A stretch of 64,000 bases of DNA from Rhodococcus sp. OK519 (GCF_003051005.1 NZ_QAOW01000005.1:186001-250000), one strand, 5' to 3'; numbered from the stretch's first letter, positions 20,137 to 29,115 are shown. The notes: a model not told the origin generated them from the sequence alone. Program-made: numbers and translations.

Positions 20137-21761
20137 GGGATCAGCTTGCCAGGGTTGAGGATTCCGGCGGGGTCGATTGCGTCCTTGACCGCGCGCAGGA
20201 TCCGGCCGCCGAGCGGGCCGACCTCGCTCTCCATCCACGGCCGGTGGTCGACTCCGACGGCATGGTGGTGCGTGATGGTGCCGCCGGCGGCGACGATCGC
20301 GTCTCCTGCGGCCCGCTTCGCGGTGGCCCACTGGGCGAGCGGATCGGCGGCCTGCGCGCACACCACGGTGAAGTACAGCGATGCGCCCGTCGGGTAGGTG
20401 TGCGAGATATGGCACATCACGATGGCCGGGGTGCCCTGTGCGGTAAGTGATTCGGTGAGCGCGGTGGTGACGGCGGTCCGCAGGTTCGACAGATTGGACC
20501 AACGCGTGGCGGTCTCGAGTGTCTCGGCGATCGCGCCGGCGTTGAGCAGGGCGTCACGCAGATACGGCGCGTCGAATCGGCCGTGCTCCCATGATTTCGC
20601 CGGACCCTCACCGAGTGCAGTGCCGCCGACCGCCGCGAGCAGCGTGGTGGCCTCGGCGTAGCGTGCGTCGACGTGGGCGTCGGTGCCCTCGAACGTCGTG
20701 ATCGCCAGGCATCCGGCGGTGGGACTGTCGCCGCCGATGTCGCCGGAGAGGGCCAGGTTGATGCCGGTCTCGGCCTCGTCGGACAGCCGCATCACCGTCG
20801 GCGCCGAGCCTGACTGGACGACGGAACGCAGTGCGGCCGCGCCGGTCTCGAAGTCGGGGAACGACCAGGCCTGGTACGCGGTGCGTTCCGGAACGGGGTG
20901 CACGCGCAGGCCCACCTCGGTGATGATGCCGAGGGTGCCCTCGGAGCCGACGAACAACTCGCGTAGATCCGGGCCGGCGGCGGAGGCGGGACCCCGACCG
21001 AGGTCGAGACTGCCCGCCGGGGTCGCAACCCGGATCCACTCCACCATGTCGTCGAATCGCCCGTAGCCCGCGGACGCCTGTCCGGACGACCGGGTCGCGG
21101 CGAATCCGCCGATGGTCGCGAATTGGAAGCTCTGCGGGAAGTGTCCGAGTGAGAATCCGTGCGCCCCGAGCACCTGTTCGGCCTGCGGCCCGGTGACGCC
21201 GGCCTGCAGCGTCGCGACACCCGACACCGGGTCCAGGTCCACGAGCGCGTCGAGTCGGCGCAGGTCGAGCGTCACCACTGCGGCGTAACGGCCGCGCACG
21301 GGATCGACGCCTCCGACGACGCTGGTACCACCGCCGAACGGGACGACCGCGACACCCTCGGCGGCGCAGAACCGCAGCAGCGCCATCACCTCGTTGTGGG
21401 TGCCGGGCAGCAGGACCGCGTCGGGCGCATCCTGCGGTTCGGTCGCCTTGCGACGCAATAGATCCGGTGTGCTCTTGCCGCCCGAGTGCCGGAGCCGCGA
21501 TGCGGTGTCGGTGCGGACGTTGTCGGCGCCGAGGAGTTCTCGTAACTCGGCAACCAAGTTCGGGGCGAGCGCGCTCTCGCGCAGCGTCGCGTCGGCCTCG
21601 GCGGGCGGCGGGGACTGCTCGGCGGAGACCCCGAGTGCCTGCTGCAGCAAATCGGTGACCTGCGCTGAGAGGTGTCGTCGGGACTCGGCAACACCCCAGG
21701 CGTCCCACTCCATGGCGGGCGCGGGGGTGGTGGGGAACTCTGGGACGAAGGCGTCGGACAT
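20133..21761 (-). CDS. FAD-dependent alkylglycerone-phosphate synthase-like oxidase (Rv2251-like)
   Basis: A 542-aa flavoenzyme of the FAD-linked oxidase/AGPS family. The FAD-binding domain has VPFGGGTSVVGGVDP; the C-terminal domain has CHISHTYPTGASLYF and HHH at residues 498-500 (THHHAVG), the pattern of eukaryotic alkyl-dihydroxyacetonephosphate synthase (SHHHGVG). That enzyme swaps the acyl group of acyl-DHAP for a fatty alcohol to make ether lipid. Other oxidase activities remain possible. An internal ATG at codon 17 (MEWDAWGVAESRR) may be the true start because homologues begin there and the outer ATG is only 20 nt from the divergent TetR start. Confidence 0.82.
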   Translation of the reverse strand: MSDAFVPEFPTTPAPAMEWDAWGVAESRRHLSAQVTDLLQQALGVSAEQSPPPAEADATLRESALAPNLVAELRELLGADNVRTDTASRLRHSGGKSTPDLLRRKATEPQDAPDAVLLPGTHNEVMALLRFCAAEGVAVVPFGGGTSVVGGVDPVRGRYAAVVTLDLRRLDALVDLDPVSGVATLQAGVTGPQAEQVLGAHGFSLGHFPQSFQFATIGGFAATRSSGQASAGYGRFDDMVEWIRVATPAGSLDLGRGPASAAGPDLRELFVGSEGTLGIITEVGLRVHPVPERTAYQAWSFPDFETGAAALRSVVQSGSAPTVMRLSDEAETGINLALSGDIGGDSPTAGCLAITTFEGTDAHVDARYAEATTLLAAVGGTALGEGPAKSWEHGRFDAPYLRDALLNAGAIAETLETATRWSNLSNLRTAVTTALTESLTAQGTPAIVMCHISHTYPTGASLYFTVVCAQAADPLAQWATAKRAAGDAIVAAGGTITHHHAVGVDHRPWMESEVGPLGGRILRAVKDAIDPAGILNPGKLIP

Positions 21762-21762
21762 G

Positions 21763-21797
21763 CGTTACAGTGTTACACACGATGTCTATCTGTAACG
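21763..21797. promoter_or_regulatory. Inverted and direct repeats between AGPS-like gene and tetR
   Basis: CGTTACAG (21763-21770) and CTGTAACG (21790-21797) are perfect inverted repeats, with an inner GTGT-T-ACAC palindrome (21770-21778). The right arm lies inside the TetR coding start. This is a good candidate operator for autoregulation by the TetR protein. Neither gene has a Shine-Dalgarno sequence here. Confidence 0.5.
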
Positions 21798-22369
21798 AGG
21801 TTTCGGATTCTGTCAGCGTCGACGACCAGATTCTCGACGCGGCACGATCCTGCGTGCTCGACTTCGGTCTCCGCCGGACCACGCTCGCCGAAGTGGCCCG
21901 GCGGGCAGGCGTCAGTCGCCCCACGGTCTATCGGCGCTGGCCGGACACGCGCGCCGTGGTCGCCGATCTACTGACCCGCGAGATCAGCGTGGTCATCCCC
22001 GACATGGACGGTGACGAGCCGGCGCGTGTCCAGCTGGTGCGGGCGGTGGTCGACGTCGCGACCGGGATGGGGACGCACCCACTGTTCGTGAAGATCCTGC
22101 GATCGGACCCGGACCTGCTGATGCCCTACATCGTCGACCGCATCGGTACCAGTCAGCGGGCGATCATCGAGCGGATCTCGCAGGCCGTCGTGGCCGGTCA
22201 GGCCGACGGATCCATCCGCCCGGGCGAGCCTGCTCACCTCGCTGCGATGGTGCTCCTCATCGGGCAGTCCGCCGTCCAGTCCGCCGGCATGGTGGCCGAA
22301 GTGCTGCCGCCCGAAGAACTCGCCCGCGAACTGCAGTTCGCCGTCGACAACTACCTCGCGCCGCGCTGA
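21782..22369 (+). CDS. TetR family transcriptional regulator (Rv2250c-like)
   Basis: A 195-aa regulator. The HTH is near residues 15-60 (ILDAARSCVLDFGLRRTTLAEVARRAGVSRPTVYRRW in outline), followed by a helical ligand domain. It sits between an AGPS-like gene and glpD exactly like Rv2250c between Rv2251 and Rv2249c, so it probably controls this glycerolipid locus. The ATG at 21782 is chosen; an in-frame GTG at 21770 is possible. No SD is visible, so a leaderless or very short leader is likely. Confidence 0.88.
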   Translation: MSICNEVSDSVSVDDQILDAARSCVLDFGLRRTTLAEVARRAGVSRPTVYRRWPDTRAVVADLLTREISVVIPDMDGDEPARVQLVRAVVDVATGMGTHPLFVKILRSDPDLLMPYIVDRIGTSQRAIIERISQAVVAGQADGSIRPGEPAHLAAMVLLIGQSAVQSAGMVAEVLPPEELARELQFAVDNYLAPR

Positions 22370-22398
22370 CGCGACGACACCCACTCCAGGAGGATCCC

Positions 22399-23910
22399 GT
22401 GCAGGACCATCCGCAGTCCGCGCTCTCCGCGGATCGTCGTCGACGTGAGCTGGTCGATCTCGGTGACAGCGCCGACGTCGATGTCCTCGTGATCGGGGGC
22501 GGCATCACCGGCGTCGGCACCGCGCTCGACGCGGCATCCCGCGGCCTGCGCACCGTCCTGGTCGACAAGCACGACCTCGCATTCGGCACCAGCCGATGGA
22601 GTTCCAAGCTCGCGCACGGCGGACTGCGTTACCTGGCGTCCGGCAACGTCGGGATCGCGCGGGAGAGCGCCGTGGAGCGCGGGATTCTCATGACCCGCAC
22701 CGCCCCGCACCTCGTCCGTGCCCTGCCGCAGTTGGTGCCGCTGCTTCCATCCGTGGGCCGGTTCGCGAACGCACTGGTCCGAACGGGTTTCCTGGCGGGT
22801 GACGCGCTGCGCGTCACGGCGCGGACGCCGGCGTCGGTGCTGCCGCGGTCGCGGCGGGTGGACGCGGAGAAGGCCGCTCGGCTCGCACCTGCGGTCCGCC
22901 GGGAGGGGCTGCGGGGGGGCCTGCTCGCATACGACGGACAGCTGATCGATGACGCCCGTCTCGTCGTCGCGCTCGCGCGGACCGCCGCCGCACACAGCGC
23001 GACGATCCTCACCCGGGTCGGCGCGTACGACGTGACCGGCGACTCGGCCCGGCTCCGTGACGAGCTCACCGGAGAGGAGCTGACGATCCGGGCCCGCGCC
23101 GTCGTCAATGCCGCCGGTGTGTGGGCCGGGCAGGTCGATCCGGACATCCGACTCAAGCCCAGTCGTGGCACGCACCTGGTGCTGCCCGCAGAGTTGCTCG
23201 GCAATCCCACTGCGGCGCTGACGGTTCCGATTCCGGGGGAGACCAACCGATTCGTGTTCGCGCTGCCTGCGCAACTCGGCAGGGTCTACCTGGGGCTCAC
23301 CGACGAGGCCGTCGACGGCGCAATTCCCGACGTTCCCGTCGCGTCGGACGGCGAAGTCGACTTCCTGCTCGACACCGTCAACACAGCCCTCGCGACGCCC
23401 CTCTCCCGATCCGACGTGCTCGGTACGTTCGCGGGACTGCGACCGCTCCTCGATTCCGGCGAGGGCAAGACATCCGATCTGTCCCGCAACCACGCGGTGC
23501 TGCGGTCGTCGAACGGGGTCGTCAGCGTGGTCGGCGGCAAGCTCACCACCTACCGGAAGATGGCACAGGACGCCGTCGACGCGGCCATCGCTGCTGGGGA
23601 ACTGACCGCGCGCGCGTGCGTGACGACGAATCTTCCCGCGGTGGGGGCGGACCGGACGGCGCCGAGGAGTCTGCCGCCGTCACTGGTCGCGCGGTACGGC
23701 AGTGAAGCCGGCATCGTCGCGGACGCCGGTGACCTCACGCCGATCGCCGACGGTATCGACGTCACCCACGCGGAACTGGCCTTCGCGGTCAGTCACGAGG
23801 GCGCACTCGACGTCGACGATCTTCTCGACCGCCGCACCCGGATCGGGCTCGTGCCCGGTGACCGGGAGCGGGCACTCCCGGCCGCGGAGCGGGCGCTGAA
23901 CGGATCCTGA
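22399..23910 (+). CDS. glpD: Glycerol-3-phosphate dehydrogenase, FAD-dependent
   Basis: A 503-aa membrane-associated flavoenzyme that oxidises sn-glycerol-3-phosphate to dihydroxyacetone phosphate and passes electrons to quinone. The dinucleotide motif VIGGGITGVG is at residues 31-40, followed by AFGTSRWSSKLAHGGLRYL, a GlpD signature. The C-terminal domain is short, as in M. tuberculosis GlpD1. The GTG start has AGGAGG 7 nt upstream. It follows tetR by 29 nt on the same strand. Confidence 0.94.
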   Translation: MQDHPQSALSADRRRRELVDLGDSADVDVLVIGGGITGVGTALDAASRGLRTVLVDKHDLAFGTSRWSSKLAHGGLRYLASGNVGIARESAVERGILMTRTAPHLVRALPQLVPLLPSVGRFANALVRTGFLAGDALRVTARTPASVLPRSRRVDAEKAARLAPAVRREGLRGGLLAYDGQLIDDARLVVALARTAAAHSATILTRVGAYDVTGDSARLRDELTGEELTIRARAVVNAAGVWAGQVDPDIRLKPSRGTHLVLPAELLGNPTAALTVPIPGETNRFVFALPAQLGRVYLGLTDEAVDGAIPDVPVASDGEVDFLLDTVNTALATPLSRSDVLGTFAGLRPLLDSGEGKTSDLSRNHAVLRSSNGVVSVVGGKLTTYRKMAQDAVDAAIAAGELTARACVTTNLPAVGADRTAPRSLPPSLVARYGSEAGIVADAGDLTPIADGIDVTHAELAFAVSHEGALDVDDLLDRRTRIGLVPGDRERALPAAERALNGS

Positions 23911-23923
23911 TCGGCGGCGCGAT

Positions 23924-26716
23924 TCACCAGCGGTTGTGTACGTCCTCGGCCCAGCCGACGACGTCCGCGACCCGCACCCACGCGCCCGTGTCGTCCTGCA
24001 CCTTCCCGGACCAGATGCCGAAGCACTGGTGGGTTCGGGAGGAGAACACTTTCAGGTCGGTGACCGATTTCTTCAGGTGAAACGGCGTGAAGGTGAGATC
24101 GACTGTGTCACCGGTGATCCGCCATGGCGTGATCCAGTCGCCCCGGTCGTAGGTCCACACCAGTTCCTCGCTGATCTTCGACAGGTGCCCGTCGACGAGG
24201 AGTGAGTTCTCCACCGACCCGGTGCCGTCGGTCCACTTCCCGCCGACCTGGATGCCGATCACCTTCCCGTCGGTGCGACCCGACCCCGCGCCCCAGTTCC
24301 AGTGCACCGAGTACGGCCAGCGACCGCGACCGTGGTCGAGGGTGGCCCACGATTCGCCGGCCGGGACATCGGTCGCGACGCCGTCGACGCGGATGGTTCC
24401 CGTTGCGGGCCGGGCGACGTCCTTGACGGTGTACTGGAACAGTGTGTCCGACCAGGGAACGACGACGCCGAGGCATTCGTGGTGGTCGGGCCGGTGGGCG
24501 ATGACGTCGATCTCCACCCGCTCCCCGCGTGCACGCAGGCGCGTTCCGCCCGCGATCTCGTCGATGTCGATGTGCACCTTCCTCGTGCGTGCGCGGGCCG
24601 GCCCGCCGCCGAGGGTGCCGGGCAGTGTCGCGCTGCTACCGAGCATGCCGATGGCGTCGTACGCGACGGTCTCTCCGCTGGTCCGGTCGAGCAGCCAGAT
24701 GCCGTGCACCGCCGCATAGTCGATGTCGGAGAGCACCAGCGCGACAATGTGCGTCGGGGTGGTCACCGCCCAGTATTCCCAGCGTTTGTTGCGGCCCTTC
24801 CCCACTCTGCCTCGGCCGATGCGGTCGGTGGAGATCAGGGGCGTCCGTGTCCAGCCGACCGCGTCCGGGTTCAGTCGCCCGTCGGGCAGCGTGAGGGACA
24901 CCGGCGCGGTGATCTCGCGCTCGCGCACGGCAAGTGGGAGCGCGCGTGCACCGGCGGCGTGGTCGTGCCGCTGCCGCAGACGCTGATTCGAGGCACGAAC
25001 CGCCTCGGCATCCACCTTGAGCACCCGGCGGTCGTAGGTCATCAGGCCGTTGGTCTCGTCCTCGACGTCGGCGAGCTGGGTGTAGACGAACGCCGTCAGC
25101 CCCTGCTCGACGGCCGGACCGACCTGCGCGTGCTGCAGCCGCAGGAACGCGCGCTCGAAGGTCCCGCGGTCGGCGTACTTGCGGTAGCCGAACTCCTTGT
25201 CGTTCCAGACATGACCGGGCACCCGGTGTGAGTAGCCGCCGTACTCGGACAGGACCGCGGCGCGCGGGTCTTCGCCGTCGGCGCGCGAGAGCCGGTACGG
25301 CCGGAAGTAGACGTGCCGACTGGCCATGTCGCCGCCGCCCTGGTCGTGCCAGCCGCTGACATGGTCGACAGGCCGCGTCGGGTCCAACTGCCTGACCCGC
25401 TCGGTGGTCGAGACCGCGTCGAACTGCCCCCAGCCCTCGTTGAACGGCACCCACGCCGCGATGCTCGGAACCGAACGCAGCAGCGTGACCGTCGCGTCGA
25501 GTTCATCGAGGAACTCGGCCCGTCCGTCGGCGTCCTGTCGTCCGAACACGGCGTACCGGGAATCGTCCAATTTCACGGGGAGCAGCACGGGGGCGGTGAC
25601 GACGGCCGGCCGGTAGCTGCGGCCGCCGTTGACCATGTCCTGCCAGACGAGCATCCCGAGCCGGTCGCAGTGGTGGTACCAGCGCATCGGCTCGATCTTG
25701 ATGTGCTTGCGCAGCATCGTGAATCCGAGCTCCTTCGCCGTCCGGATGTCGTGGATCAGCGCCTCGTCGGACGGCGCGGTGTACAGGCCGTCGGGCCAGT
25801 AGCCCTGATCGAGCAGACCGGCGTGCAGGTACGGCTCGCCGTTGAGCAGAAGTCGGGTGCGACCGGACGCATCGGGGCCGAGTCCGAACGACCGCATCCC
25901 GAAGTAGCCGATCACACGGTCGGTGCCGAGTACCACCGCGACGTCGTACAGGAACGGGTCCTCGGGCGACCACGCGCGCACGTCGTCACCGAGTGGCAGT
26001 CGGGTCGGCACACCGACGTCGGCGGTCCCGCGGACCACGTCGCGGCCACCGGCGCTCACGACGACCTCGGCGACGGATTCACCTGCACCGCCGGCCACCA
26101 CGCACACCTCGATCTCGCCGGTCTCCAGATGCGGGACGAGATCGATCCGGTCGATCCACCTTTCCGGGACCGACTCGAGCCAGACGGTCTGCCAGATCCC
26201 CGACTGCGGTGTGTACCAGATGCCGCCGCGGTCGAGCTTCTGCTTTCCCCGGCTGCGCCACGACGTGTCGGTGACGTCGCGGACCCTGACGACGAGATCG
26301 TGCGTCCCACCGGCGTCGAGGGCGCCGGTGATGTCGAGCGTGAACGGCAGGTAGCCGCCGCGGTGGCCGCCGACGGGCGTGCCGTCGACCCAGACCTCGC
26401 AGTCCTGGTCGACTGCGCCGAAGTGCAGCAACACTCGATCGCGGACAAAGCCGTCGGGCGGTGTGAAAGTGCGTCGGTACCAGAGTGCTTCGTCGGGCTG
26501 GACGATGCGGTTCACCCCCGAGAGCGGCGCCTCCGGGCTGAACGGCACCACGATCTCGCCGTCCCACCGAGTGGGTCGCGCGGCGATCGCGGCCGAGGTG
26601 ACGGCGTGCTCCCACCGGCCGTTGAGATTGAGGTACGAGTCGCGCACGAGCTGGGGGCGTGGGTACTCGGGCAGGACGCGGTCGGGATCGAGGGCCTCGC
26701 CCCAAGTGGTGATCAC
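23924..26716 (-). CDS. GH2 family glycosidase fused to a C-terminal DUF2804 domain
   Basis: A 930-aa cytosolic protein with no signal peptide. Residues about 1-185 form the GH2 sugar-binding jelly roll (SYLNLNGRW, YRRTFTPP), about 186-285 the immunoglobulin-like domain and about 286-590 the TIM barrel. Catalytic acid/base is E427 in PFNEGWG and nucleophile E491 in LSEYGG. Residues about 598-930 are a complete DUF2804 domain: REREITAPVSL, DGRLNP, LDHGRGRWPY, GGKWTDGTG and a terminal DVVGWAEDVHNRW. DUF2804 is usually a separate protein of about 330 aa with unknown function. Start is the GTG inside GTGA shared with the MFS stop. Substrate is unknown; beta-galactoside, beta-glucuronide and beta-mannoside are all possible for GH2. 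Confidence 0.85.
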   Translation of the reverse strand: MITTWGEALDPDRVLPEYPRPQLVRDSYLNLNGRWEHAVTSAAIAARPTRWDGEIVVPFSPEAPLSGVNRIVQPDEALWYRRTFTPPDGFVRDRVLLHFGAVDQDCEVWVDGTPVGGHRGGYLPFTLDITGALDAGGTHDLVVRVRDVTDTSWRSRGKQKLDRGGIWYTPQSGIWQTVWLESVPERWIDRIDLVPHLETGEIEVCVVAGGAGESVAEVVVSAGGRDVVRGTADVGVPTRLPLGDDVRAWSPEDPFLYDVAVVLGTDRVIGYFGMRSFGLGPDASGRTRLLLNGEPYLHAGLLDQGYWPDGLYTAPSDEALIHDIRTAKELGFTMLRKHIKIEPMRWYHHCDRLGMLVWQDMVNGGRSYRPAVVTAPVLLPVKLDDSRYAVFGRQDADGRAEFLDELDATVTLLRSVPSIAAWVPFNEGWGQFDAVSTTERVRQLDPTRPVDHVSGWHDQGGGDMASRHVYFRPYRLSRADGEDPRAAVLSEYGGYSHRVPGHVWNDKEFGYRKYADRGTFERAFLRLQHAQVGPAVEQGLTAFVYTQLADVEDETNGLMTYDRRVLKVDAEAVRASNQRLRQRHDHAAGARALPLAVREREITAPVSLTLPDGRLNPDAVGWTRTPLISTDRIGRGRVGKGRNKRWEYWAVTTPTHIVALVLSDIDYAAVHGIWLLDRTSGETVAYDAIGMLGSSATLPGTLGGGPARARTRKVHIDIDEIAGGTRLRARGERVEIDVIAHRPDHHECLGVVVPWSDTLFQYTVKDVARPATGTIRVDGVATDVPAGESWATLDHGRGRWPYSVHWNWGAGSGRTDGKVIGIQVGGKWTDGTGSVENSLLVDGHLSKISEELVWTYDRGDWITPWRITGDTVDLTFTPFHLKKSVTDLKVFSSRTHQCFGIWSGKVQDDTGAWVRVADVVGWAEDVHNRW

Positions 26717-28026
26717 GTGGTGGTCTCCAGAGACTTCGGCTCGGGTGTCGGCGGGGCGTCGACCTTCCGCAGCAGGACGACAGGAACGACGATGAACGCC
26801 ACGACGACTGCGGCGGCCGGGAAGATCCACGGTGTCGGCACCTGCTTCACGACCCCCAGATCGACGAAGGTCTCATCGGCACCCGCAATCACCGCGGCGC
26901 CGACGAACGGCCCGATCACCATCGGGATGAGAACGGCGAAGATCATGCGGAGCCCCTGCACCTGCCCGGCCCGGTCGGGTGGTGTGAGGTTGCGGACAGT
27001 CGCGGAAATGGCGGCGACGCCGAGCATGAAGCCCGACATCAATACGACCCCCGCGCCGATGACGCCGAGCATGCTGCGCGCCGGGAACATCAGGAGTAGC
27101 CCGACGGCATAGACCGCCGCGACGGGCAGGATCGCGCGTGAGGGGCCGACCCGGTCCAGCACGCGACCGCCCACGATGCTGATCACGGCTGCGCCGAGCA
27201 GGACTGCGGCGAGTACCACGGCGTAGCCGTCGATGTCGAGGTACCGCTGGACGTAGATGATCAGGTAGGGCAGGAACACCTGCGTGCTCGTGCCGAGGAT
27301 CGCCCACGCTGCCAGCGCCACATACAGGCGTGGCTGGTTGCGCACCGTGCTCGGCCGCAGACCGTGCAGAACCGATGACAGGTAGGTGCCGCTCGGCCGC
27401 GGCCGTCGCGGCTCGCGCAGCCCGAACCATGCGACGACGCCGACCAGTGCGGTGACGCCACCGATGATCGAGAAGAACAGAGCCCAGTGACCGCCCTTGG
27501 TCATCGGATCCAAGGCGCCGAAGACCAGCAGCATCGCGAGCAGCGGCATCGTGGCGAGTACGCCGTCGACCTTGCCGCGGTTGCCGGGATGAGTGGAGTC
27601 GGTGACCCACGCGTTGAAGGCGGCGTCGTTCGCTGTCGAGCCGAGGACACTCATGACGCAGTCGAGGACGACGATGGCGATGACCGCGACCACCACCGCG
27701 TCGAGCATCGGCAGCGCCGACGCGGCGGTATCGACGCTGACGAGACCGAACCCCGCGGTGCATGCTCCCCACAGCACGTATCCGGCGGCGATGAACTCGC
27801 GTCGTCGACCGGTGCGGTCCGACGCGGCTCCCGCGAGCAGGGTGGCGATCGTCGCGGCGACGGCACTCGCCGCGACGAGAGTCGCCAGCGCAGTGGGCGA
27901 GTCGGTGATCGTGTCGTAGACGAACACGTTGAGATACATGTTCTCGACCGTCCAGGCCAGTTGGCCCGTGAAGCCGAGGAGGACCACCCAGGTCCAGAGG
28001 CGTCGATCCGCCGGCCGCTCACGCAT
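26713..28026 (-). CDS. MFS transporter (SLC45/GPH sugar-transporter-like)
   Basis: A 437-aa, 12-helix transporter. The helix-1 region has QLAWTVENMYLNVFVYDTI and the first loop DRTGRRREF; the E in WTVEN and this layout recall the GPH/SLC45 sugar-proton symporters. Start is ATG 28026; a longer reading upstream is an artefact of open frame. It overlaps the GH2 gene by 4 nt (GTGA), so transporter and glycosidase should be made together, which suggests uptake and intracellular cleavage of an oligosaccharide or glycoside. Confidence 0.83.
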   Translation of the reverse strand: MRERPADRRLWTWVVLLGFTGQLAWTVENMYLNVFVYDTITDSPTALATLVAASAVAATIATLLAGAASDRTGRRREFIAAGYVLWGACTAGFGLVSVDTAASALPMLDAVVVAVIAIVVLDCVMSVLGSTANDAAFNAWVTDSTHPGNRGKVDGVLATMPLLAMLLVFGALDPMTKGGHWALFFSIIGGVTALVGVVAWFGLREPRRPRPSGTYLSSVLHGLRPSTVRNQPRLYVALAAWAILGTSTQVFLPYLIIYVQRYLDIDGYAVVLAAVLLGAAVISIVGGRVLDRVGPSRAILPVAAVYAVGLLLMFPARSMLGVIGAGVVLMSGFMLGVAAISATVRNLTPPDRAGQVQGLRMIFAVLIPMVIGPFVGAAVIAGADETFVDLGVVKQVPTPWIFPAAAVVVAFIVVPVVLLRKVDAPPTPEPKSLETTT

Positions 28027-28117
28027 GACGAGACGATAACGGCAATGCGGACAGGAGAAGCCGAGATTGGACCAGTAGGTCGACAACATTCCCGCGCGCC
28101 GATTCGCCGCTGCGGCG

Positions 28118-28123
28118 TAGCGT
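28118..28123 (+). promoter_or_regulatory. Putative -10 element for the LLM oxidoreductase gene
   Basis: TAGCGT fits TANNNT and is 8 nt before the ATG at 28132. No Shine-Dalgarno sequence is present, so a leaderless transcript is likely. Confidence 0.45.
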
Positions 28124-28131
28124 CGACGGGC

Positions 28132-29115
28132 ATGAGTATTCGCCTGGGCTACCAGATTCCGAATTTCAGCTACTCGACCCCCGTGCGCGACCTGTTTCCC
28201 ACTGTCATCACCCAAGCTCGCGAGGCGGAAGCCGCCGGATTCGACGCCGTTTTCGTGATGGACCACTTCTATCAGCTGCCCGGCATCGGCGAGCCGGACG
28301 AGCCGATGCTCGAGGCGTACACGTCGCTGGCCGGGATTGCGACGGCCACCGAGTCGATCCAGCTGTCCGCGCTCGTCACCGGCAACACCTACCGCAATCC
28401 GGCGATGCTGGCCAAGACCGTGTCGACGCTCGACGTCGTCAGCGGCGGACGGGCGGTCCTGGGAATCGGCGCGGGATGGTTCGAACTCGAACACCATCAG
28501 ATGGGTTTCGAGTTCGGGACGTTCACCGATCGGTTCGAGCGGCTCGACGAGGCGCTCCAGATCATCGCGCCGATGCTCCACGGAGAACGGCCGACATTCG
28601 AGGGCAAGTGGTACCGCGTCGAGAACGCGATCAACGAGCCGCGGATCCGGGACGACCTGCCGATCATGCTCGGCGGCGGTGGTGAGAAGAAGACTTTCGG
28701 GCTCGCTGCCCGGTACGCCGACCACCTCAACATCATCGCCAACGCGAGCGAGTTGCCCCGGAAACTGGAGGCGCTCGCGCAGCGCTGCGAGGAGATCGGA
28801 CGCGACCGCTCGACGCTCGAGACCAGCTACCTCGCGTTCGTGATCCTCGACGAGGACGGCGATCGGGCCCGCGAACTGCAGCGTCGGTTCCTGCTGTCAC
28901 GGGGCGTGGACCTGTCCGCGTTGTCGGTCGCCGAGCGCACTGTCGCGACGGATCGTCAGTTCGTCGGCAGTCCCGACGAGGTGGCCGAGCAGATCAAGGC
29001 TGCGGTCCTCGACGTCGGAGTCGACGGCGTGATCCTCAACCTCGTCGCCAACGGGCACCAGCCGGGCATCGTCGAACTCGCCGGCCGCACCCTGGGTCCG
29101 CTGGTGCGCGGCTGA
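28132..29115 (+). CDS. LLM class flavin/F420-dependent oxidoreductase
   Basis: A 327-aa luciferase-like TIM-barrel protein. Typical segments are AREAEAAGFDAVFVMDHF (about residues 28-45), LSALVTGNTYRNPAMLAKTV and GRAVLGIGAGWFELEHHQMG; the non-prolyl cis-type bend near VTG is as in F420-dependent reductases. The C-terminal VGSPDEVAEQIKAAVLDVGV is also standard. The cofactor cannot be proved from sequence, although F420 is usual in this clade of actinobacteria. It is divergent from the MFS-GH2 operon. Confidence 0.88.
   Translation: MSIRLGYQIPNFSYSTPVRDLFPTVITQAREAEAAGFDAVFVMDHFYQLPGIGEPDEPMLEAYTSLAGIATATESIQLSALVTGNTYRNPAMLAKTVSTLDVVSGGRAVLGIGAGWFELEHHQMGFEFGTFTDRFERLDEALQIIAPMLHGERPTFEGKWYRVENAINEPRIRDDLPIMLGGGGEKKTFGLAARYADHLNIIANASELPRKLEALAQRCEEIGRDRSTLETSYLAFVILDEDGDRARELQRRFLLSRGVDLSALSVAERTVATDRQFVGSPDEVAEQIKAAVLDVGVDGVILNLVANGHQPGIVELAGRTLGPLVRG

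Noticed and set aside
25313-27112. 599-codon open frame opposite the GH2 and MFS genes
   Set aside because: Shadow frame covering two real genes on the other strand; no recognisable protein features.
28027-28725. N-terminal extension of the MFS gene into the LLM gene
   Set aside because: The extra part overlaps a real divergent gene and lacks transporter similarity; ATG 28026 is a natural start.
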